From positions 434,001 through 498,000 of the forward strand of contig NZ_JABCQO010000001.1 in the NCBI RefSeq assembly GCF_015244675.1: a stretch of 64,000 bases of DNA, in the 5' to 3' direction. Source of the DNA: Gluconobacter cerevisiae. GTDB lineage: Bacteria > Pseudomonadota > Alphaproteobacteria > Acetobacterales > Acetobacteraceae. Shown piece by piece: positions 60,599 to 64,000 of this stretch. The notes below the pieces were generated by a model. The model ran no database searches. It saw nothing but the letters and a program-made list of their open reading frames with translations, and was not told the origin of the DNA. Numbering within the stretch: position 1 is the stretch's first letter; every line of letters starts with the position of its first letter. The translations under genes were made by a program, and so were the position numbers.

Positions 60599-61402
60599 AT
60601 GTTTAGACGTAAAATGGATTTTTTCAGCACGGCCCGTCATGGCCATCATCATCGTGGCGGCTTCTTCGGCAGAGGCCGTCCCGTCTCGGAAGGCGACGAC
60701 CAGAAAGAGGGTGGCAATAGTGAAGGCCGGAGCGAGCGGCCTAATGAGAAACGGGGCGGTCGTCACTGGGGCATGGATGGCTTTGGACACCGGCATGGCG
60801 GACGTGGTGGCGGCATGGGCGGTGGACGCTTTGGCGGGCGCTTCGGAAGAGGCTTTGGCGGCGATCTCGGCGGCGAAGACTTTACACGCGGTCGCAAGCT
60901 GACAGCTGATGAGCTTCAGCTCGTTATCCTCGCTTTGCTCGCGCAAGCCCCAGCCCACGGCTATGAGCTGATCCGGCGCCTCGAAGAGCGGTCGGGCGGA
61001 TTCTACAAGCCCAGCCCCGGCGTAATCTACCCTTCCCTCACCTATCTTGAGGAAACCGGCCTTGCCGCCGTCACACAGGAAGGCAACCGCAAGCTCTACA
61101 GTCTGACGGACGAGGGAAAAGCCAGCCACGAAACCCGCAGTGAGGAAGCAGCCCGCATCCTCGACGTCCTGAGCCGTATCGGCGCCCGCATGGCGGATGT
61201 CCGCGAGGCGTTCACCGGCGTCAACGACCTCGACCCCACGTTGGGGCAGGCCTTTCACGATGCGCGTTTTGCCCTGAAATCCGCTCTGAAATCCCGCCGC
61301 GGCGCGGGTGCGGACGAACTGCGGCGGATCGTGGCGATCCTCAACCGCGCGGCAGTGGAGATCGCAAAACCTGCTTCCGATCAAAAGACATCGGACGAAT
61401 AA
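60599..61402 (+). CDS. PadR family transcriptional regulator with long Gly/His-rich N-terminus
   Basis: 267 residues; AGGA lies 7 nt before the ATG. Residues 1-95 are Gly-, Arg- and His-rich (HGHHHRGG, then HRHGGRGGGMGGGRFGGRFG) and look disordered. The PadR winged helix follows: DELQLVILALLAQAPAHGYELIRRLEERS, GGFYKPSPGVIYPSLTYLEETGL, RKLYSLTDEGK. The C-terminal helix is VirR-like. The His-rich tail could bind metal or nucleic acid; this is inference. Likely represses itself at the GATATATC sites. The next genes on the same strand (61454, 61913) may be its targets. Confidence 0.88.
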   Translation: MFRRKMDFFSTARHGHHHRGGFFGRGRPVSEGDDQKEGGNSEGRSERPNEKRGGRHWGMDGFGHRHGGRGGGMGGGRFGGRFGRGFGGDLGGEDFTRGRKLTADELQLVILALLAQAPAHGYELIRRLEERSGGFYKPSPGVIYPSLTYLEETGLAAVTQEGNRKLYSLTDEGKASHETRSEEAARILDVLSRIGARMADVREAFTGVNDLDPTLGQAFHDARFALKSALKSRRGAGADELRRIVAILNRAAVEIAKPASDQKTSDE

Positions 61403-61453
61403 GGCAGGGCGCGCCTCTCCCAACGCCTGCACCGATGACGTAAAGGATGGTCC

Positions 61454-61831
61454 ATGATCGTTCAGGACCATCCCAATTTCTGCAACATGCCCGAGGACAT
61501 GCGTTATTACCGGCCGGAGCATTTCGGGGCGGGATTCATCGAAAAATCGATGGTCTTCCTGCTGCCGGAACGGCTGAGGAAGTTCCGGCGCAACCTGTGG
61601 CATGTGCGGCGCAATCCCGGCGACGATGCGGTCTATATGCCGCTGTTCCGCGTCAATTGCGTCCTGCCGTCGGAACCTGCTCCCGTTGGGCTTCAGGGGC
61701 CGTTCGACGTGTACCCCTTCTATACCCGCACCACGAAAACCCGCAGCCGCGAGCTGGATTATTACGTCCTGTTCGTCTTCCGGGACCGCATGTCGTGGAT
61801 GCGCTGCAAGACGCTGCTCGAAAAGCCCTGA
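61454..61831 (+). CDS. Hypothetical protein downstream of padR
   Basis: 125 residues, not recognised. No signal peptide or membrane helix. It is rich in Arg, Phe and Tyr, with NMPEDMRYYRPEHFGAGFIEKS at the start and YYVLFVFRDRMSWMRCKTLLEK at the end; two or three cysteines do not form a known motif. Codon use matches the host. It starts 51 bp after padR and may be in its transcript. Confidence 0.6.
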   Translation: MIVQDHPNFCNMPEDMRYYRPEHFGAGFIEKSMVFLLPERLRKFRRNLWHVRRNPGDDAVYMPLFRVNCVLPSEPAPVGLQGPFDVYPFYTRTTKTRSRELDYYVLFVFRDRMSWMRCKTLLEKP

Positions 61832-61912
61832 CTCTCACGCAGCTTTGCCTTTGCGGACGGGCTCCAGCGGGTCAATGATGCAACATCATCAACCACCACA
61901 AGGCTCTCCGCC

Positions 61913-62206
61913 ATGCCCAAGACCCTTTACGCCACGCTCAAGGCCCTTCCCGGACAGCGCGAAACCCTGCGCGGCCTGCTGACGGCGCTGGCAAAAGATG
62001 TCCGCGCCGAACCCGGCTGCGAGCGTTTCAAGGTCTATACGCTCGCCTCCGACCCCGACCTGTTCCATGTGGAAGAAACCTATCGGGACGACGCAGCCTT
62101 CGCCGCCCATATGGCCACCGAACACGGCAAGGTGTTCAACCAGAAGATCACGCCACTGGTCGAAGGCGGCGGATCGGAAGTTGTTTTTCTGGATGCGGTG
62201 ATCTGA
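61913..62206 (+). CDS. Antibiotic biosynthesis monooxygenase (ABM) domain protein, YgiN-like
   Basis: 97 residues. A ferredoxin-like fold with LYATLKALPGQRETLRGLLTAL, then EPGCERFKVYTLASDPDLFHVEETYRD and FAAHMATEHGKVF, which follows the ABM pattern (PGC..(Y/F).......P..F...E.Y.D...) of quinol monooxygenase YgiN and LsrG. Cofactor-free oxidation of quinols or isomerisation of small metabolites is the family activity. The true substrate is unknown. It follows the hypothetical gene by 81 bp. Confidence 0.82.
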   Translation: MPKTLYATLKALPGQRETLRGLLTALAKDVRAEPGCERFKVYTLASDPDLFHVEETYRDDAAFAAHMATEHGKVFNQKITPLVEGGGSEVVFLDAVI

Positions 62207-62209
62207 TCG

Positions 62210-62722
62210 CTATTTCAGATACAAATAGAACGGGATGATCCCGAAGATCGCCCAGGCCACGATGAAAATGAACGGGGCCTGATGGGCGAACAGGGCGCCA
62301 CGCTGGGCGCGGCGCATCATGTCACGGGTTTCGTCTTCGTTCGGTGCCAGAGTGAAATCGGTTAGATCCGGACTTCGGGTGTGCAGATGGCGCTGCTTGC
62401 CCTCCCATTTGCCGATTGCAGCATAAGCCGCACGGATGCCCGGCAGCGCCATCAGCGCCAGTACAAACCCCAGTAGCGAAAACAGGGGCGGCAGCAGAAG
62501 CACCATGCTGTCGCCCCACCGTTTCGTGGAGCCGGTCATGGCCGTTGCATAGGCAATGACCAAAAACGCCTGTGATCCCAGAAGAGCCTGAAGACGACCA
62601 TTCACGATTTCGGTCTCGAACCGGATCTCCGAGCGGTAGAAAGCAAGAAGCTCGTTATCGGTCGGATGACCCTGTGCGACGATCTGAGTGGTATCTGGAG
62701 ACGGCGATGCGGTGTCGTCCAT
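62210..62722 (-). CDS. Hypothetical membrane protein, three helices
   Basis: 170 residues, not recognised. A soluble N-terminus of about 40 residues (NELLAFYRSEIRFETEIVNGRLQ) precedes two close helices (about 47-63 and 73-93), a charged loop (RHLHTRSPDLTDFTLAPNEDE) and a last helix (about 150-168). The layout recalls small effector or sensing membrane proteins, but no family motif is certain. It is convergent with the ABM gene with 3 bp between stops. Confidence 0.6.
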   Translation of the reverse strand: MDDTASPSPDTTQIVAQGHPTDNELLAFYRSEIRFETEIVNGRLQALLGSQAFLVIAYATAMTGSTKRWGDSMVLLLPPLFSLLGFVLALMALPGIRAAYAAIGKWEGKQRHLHTRSPDLTDFTLAPNEDETRDMMRRAQRGALFAHQAPFIFIVAWAIFGIIPFYLYLK

Positions 62723-62800
62723 CGGGACCTTCGTGATATGCTCGGTCTTCGATAGCGCCCCAGATATGTCTCAGGTTCCGCAATTTTCGGGAAAGTCCTG

Positions 62801-63379
62801 TCAGATCAGGCCTTTCGCACGGATCAGAGCGAAAGCGGCGAGCGAGACCATGCATTTCATTTCGCCTTCGCGGATCATGGTCTCGAACGCCTCCAGCGTC
62901 ATGTCGTGACAGGTGATGTCCTCTTCCGTGGCTTCCAGATCCGTCTCGCCACGGGTCAGGTTGCGGGCAAGGAAGACATGCCCCTTCTGGTTCGAATACC
63001 CGGCGCCCTGATACATCGTGCCGACATGGATCATCTCGCCGGCACATAACCCGGTTTCCTCGCGCAGTTCGCCCAGCGCCAGCTCGACGGGATCGACGTT
63101 CTCTTTCGTCTCCCACATGCCCATCGGCAGTTCCCACAGCCGCTCGCCTACCGGATAGCGAAACTGCTGGATCAGCGTGACCTTCCCGTCGGCATGCAGC
63201 GGCAGGATCACAACGAACTCACCCCGCTCCACAATCCCGTACAGGCCCTGCTTTCCGTTGGGATGGACGATGATGTCCTCACGCAGGGCGGTCCAGGGAT
63301 TGCTGTAGGCCAGTCGGGTCGAAAGCGTCTGGAAACCGGCGTCCCTGCGTGCGTCTTCAAGGGTCTTATCGGTGCTCAT
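62801..63379 (-). CDS. Nudix hydrolase, probably ADP-sugar pyrophosphatase type
   Basis: 192 residues. The Nudix box lies near residues 95-117 as LALGELREETGLCAGEM: the EExG metal-binding core is intact, but the first Arg of REUxEExGU is Gly. IQQFRYPVGERLWELPMGMWE before the box is typical of ADP-ribose/ADP-sugar pyrophosphatases. It would remove nucleotide-sugar or oxidised nucleotides. It is divergent from dinB, whose ATG is 51 bp away. Confidence 0.85.
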   Translation of the reverse strand: MSTDKTLEDARRDAGFQTLSTRLAYSNPWTALREDIIVHPNGKQGLYGIVERGEFVVILPLHADGKVTLIQQFRYPVGERLWELPMGMWETKENVDPVELALGELREETGLCAGEMIHVGTMYQGAGYSNQKGHVFLARNLTRGETDLEATEEDITCHDMTLEAFETMIREGEMKCMVSLAAFALIRAKGLI

Positions 63380-63429
63380 GGACGGCTCCTGATCTTGTTT
63401 CGTTCTTTCGAATCGGCGACACTCGCGTC

Positions 63430-64000
63430 ATGGAGCAACGCCGGATCGTGCATATCGACATGGACGCATTTTACGCGTCTGTCGAACAGCGGGACGACCC
63501 GTCCCTGCGCGGCCGTCCGCTCGCGGTCGGGCGGGGCGAAGCGCGGGGCGTGGTCGCAGCCGCAAGCTATGAAGCCCGGCGCTTCGGCGTCCGCTCGGCC
63601 ATGCCGTCGGTTACGGCCAAACGCCTGTGCCCGGAACTGGTGTTCGTCCCCGGACGCTTTGACGTCTATCGGTCAGTGTCCGCCCAGATCCATGACATTT
63701 TCTCCCGCTACACGCCCCTGATCCAGCCGCTGTCGCTGGATGAGGCCTATCTGGACCTGACGGACCATTTGGGCGCTTACGGCTCGGCCACACTAGTCGC
63801 GGACCGCATCCGCGCGGACATCCACGCCGAAACCGGCCTGACCGCCTCGGCTGGCGTGTCCTACAACCGGTTTCTGGCCAAGCTGGCCTCGGATTACCGC
63901 AAACCCGACGGGCTGTTCGTGATTACGCCCGCCATGGGCCCGGATTTCGTTTCCGCGCTGCCCGTGGATGCGTTTCACGGCATCGGTCCGGCCACAGCCC
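63430..64000 (+). CDS. dinB: DNA polymerase IV, N-terminal part (runs off the right edge)
   Basis: 190 residues of about 360 are in the window. Y-family palm motifs: HIDMDAFYASVEQ with Asp10 and Asp12, SYEARRFGVRSAMPS in the finger, and SLDEAYLDLT with Asp104 and Glu105 completing the metal site. The thumb begins at GVSYNRFLAKLASDYRKP. It copies past damaged bases at the cost of errors. Unlike the udgX operon, no exact GTTC-N7-GTTC box is visible in the 51 bp before the start. Confidence 0.95.
   Translation, partial: MEQRRIVHIDMDAFYASVEQRDDPSLRGRPLAVGRGEARGVVAAASYEARRFGVRSAMPSVTAKRLCPELVFVPGRFDVYRSVSAQIHDIFSRYTPLIQPLSLDEAYLDLTDHLGAYGSATLVADRIRADIHAETGLTASAGVSYNRFLAKLASDYRKPDGLFVITPAMGPDFVSALPVDAFHGIGPATA

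Noticed and set aside
60479-61603. 374-codon minus-strand frame opposite padR
   Set aside because: Antisense to a clear PadR protein and extends through its operator.
63380-63429. Possible LexA box before dinB (GTTC near the dinB start)
   Set aside because: The second half-site does not match GTTC at 7-bp spacing in either direction.
1-64000. tRNA, rRNA, CRISPR array or riboswitch
   Set aside because: I looked in the gaps for tRNA T-loop motifs, regularly spaced repeats and known riboswitch cores and found none convincing; a covariance-model search could still find a small RNA I missed.

Overview
The window reads as GC-rich chromosome of an alphaproteobacterium, most likely an acetic acid bacterium of the Gluconobacter type. 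The pointers are a flagellin-flaF pair, a chvI/chvG two-component system next to a PTS phosphorelay made of EI, HPr, EIIA and truncated HPr kinase with no EIIB/EIIC in view, an alphaproteobacterial SOS box (GTTC-N7-GTTC), UrcA- and FlaF-family proteins, and dense packing with many ATGA stop/start overlaps. The genus is an inference from gene content, not a database result. I saw no rRNA, tRNA, CRISPR array or intact insertion sequence.

Layout. 1-4.2 kb: an EmrAB-type efflux pair behind an operator-like palindrome, then a two-gene DNA repair operon (UdgX-type uracil-DNA glycosylase fusion plus radical SAM partner) under a LexA box. 4.4-6.4 kb: flagellin and flaF with strong RNA hairpins. 6.5-12.7 kb: an M1 metallopeptidase, a MetF-like reductase with FolD, then threonine aldolase with serine dehydratase. 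12.7-17.4 kb: a CDP-glycerol-transferase-like enzyme, a polysaccharide flippase, a superinfection-immunity-like membrane protein and an HtrA protease. 17.5-23.9 kb: tadA, a class I amidotransferase, rluB, rsmD, ftsK and an RluA-type synthase. 23.8-29.2 kb: a beta-repeat envelope protein, two paralogous small membrane proteins, a sugar porter, asparaginase and a Zur-like regulator.

29.3-37.1 kb holds EI, HPr, EIIA, RapZ and HprK, followed further up the same strand by ChvG and ChvI. Two or three opposite-strand genes, one behind a near-perfect sigma-54 promoter, sit between hprK and chvG. 37.3-42.7 kb: grpE, two glycosyltransferases, thrS, and infC, which appears to start at an AUA codon. 42.8-48.1 kb: a TPR-glycosyltransferase, envelope proteins and an OmpR-type two-component system.

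48.1-52.5 kb is visibly AT-richer. It carries an unrecognised 565-residue protein, a FkbH-like HAD/GNAT protein and a stand-alone acyl carrier protein, which is the best candidate here for a poorly described system (possibly glyceryl-ACP dependent decoration of a surface molecule). 52.6-64 kb: a second HtrA protease, HrpB helicase whose reading frame has no ATG/GTG/TTG start, a nested inverted repeat, nitroreductase, apt, a single-domain response regulator, a Bcr/CflA exporter, a VTT-domain membrane protein, a PadR regulator with its palindromic operator, small enzymes, a Nudix hydrolase and the start of dinB.
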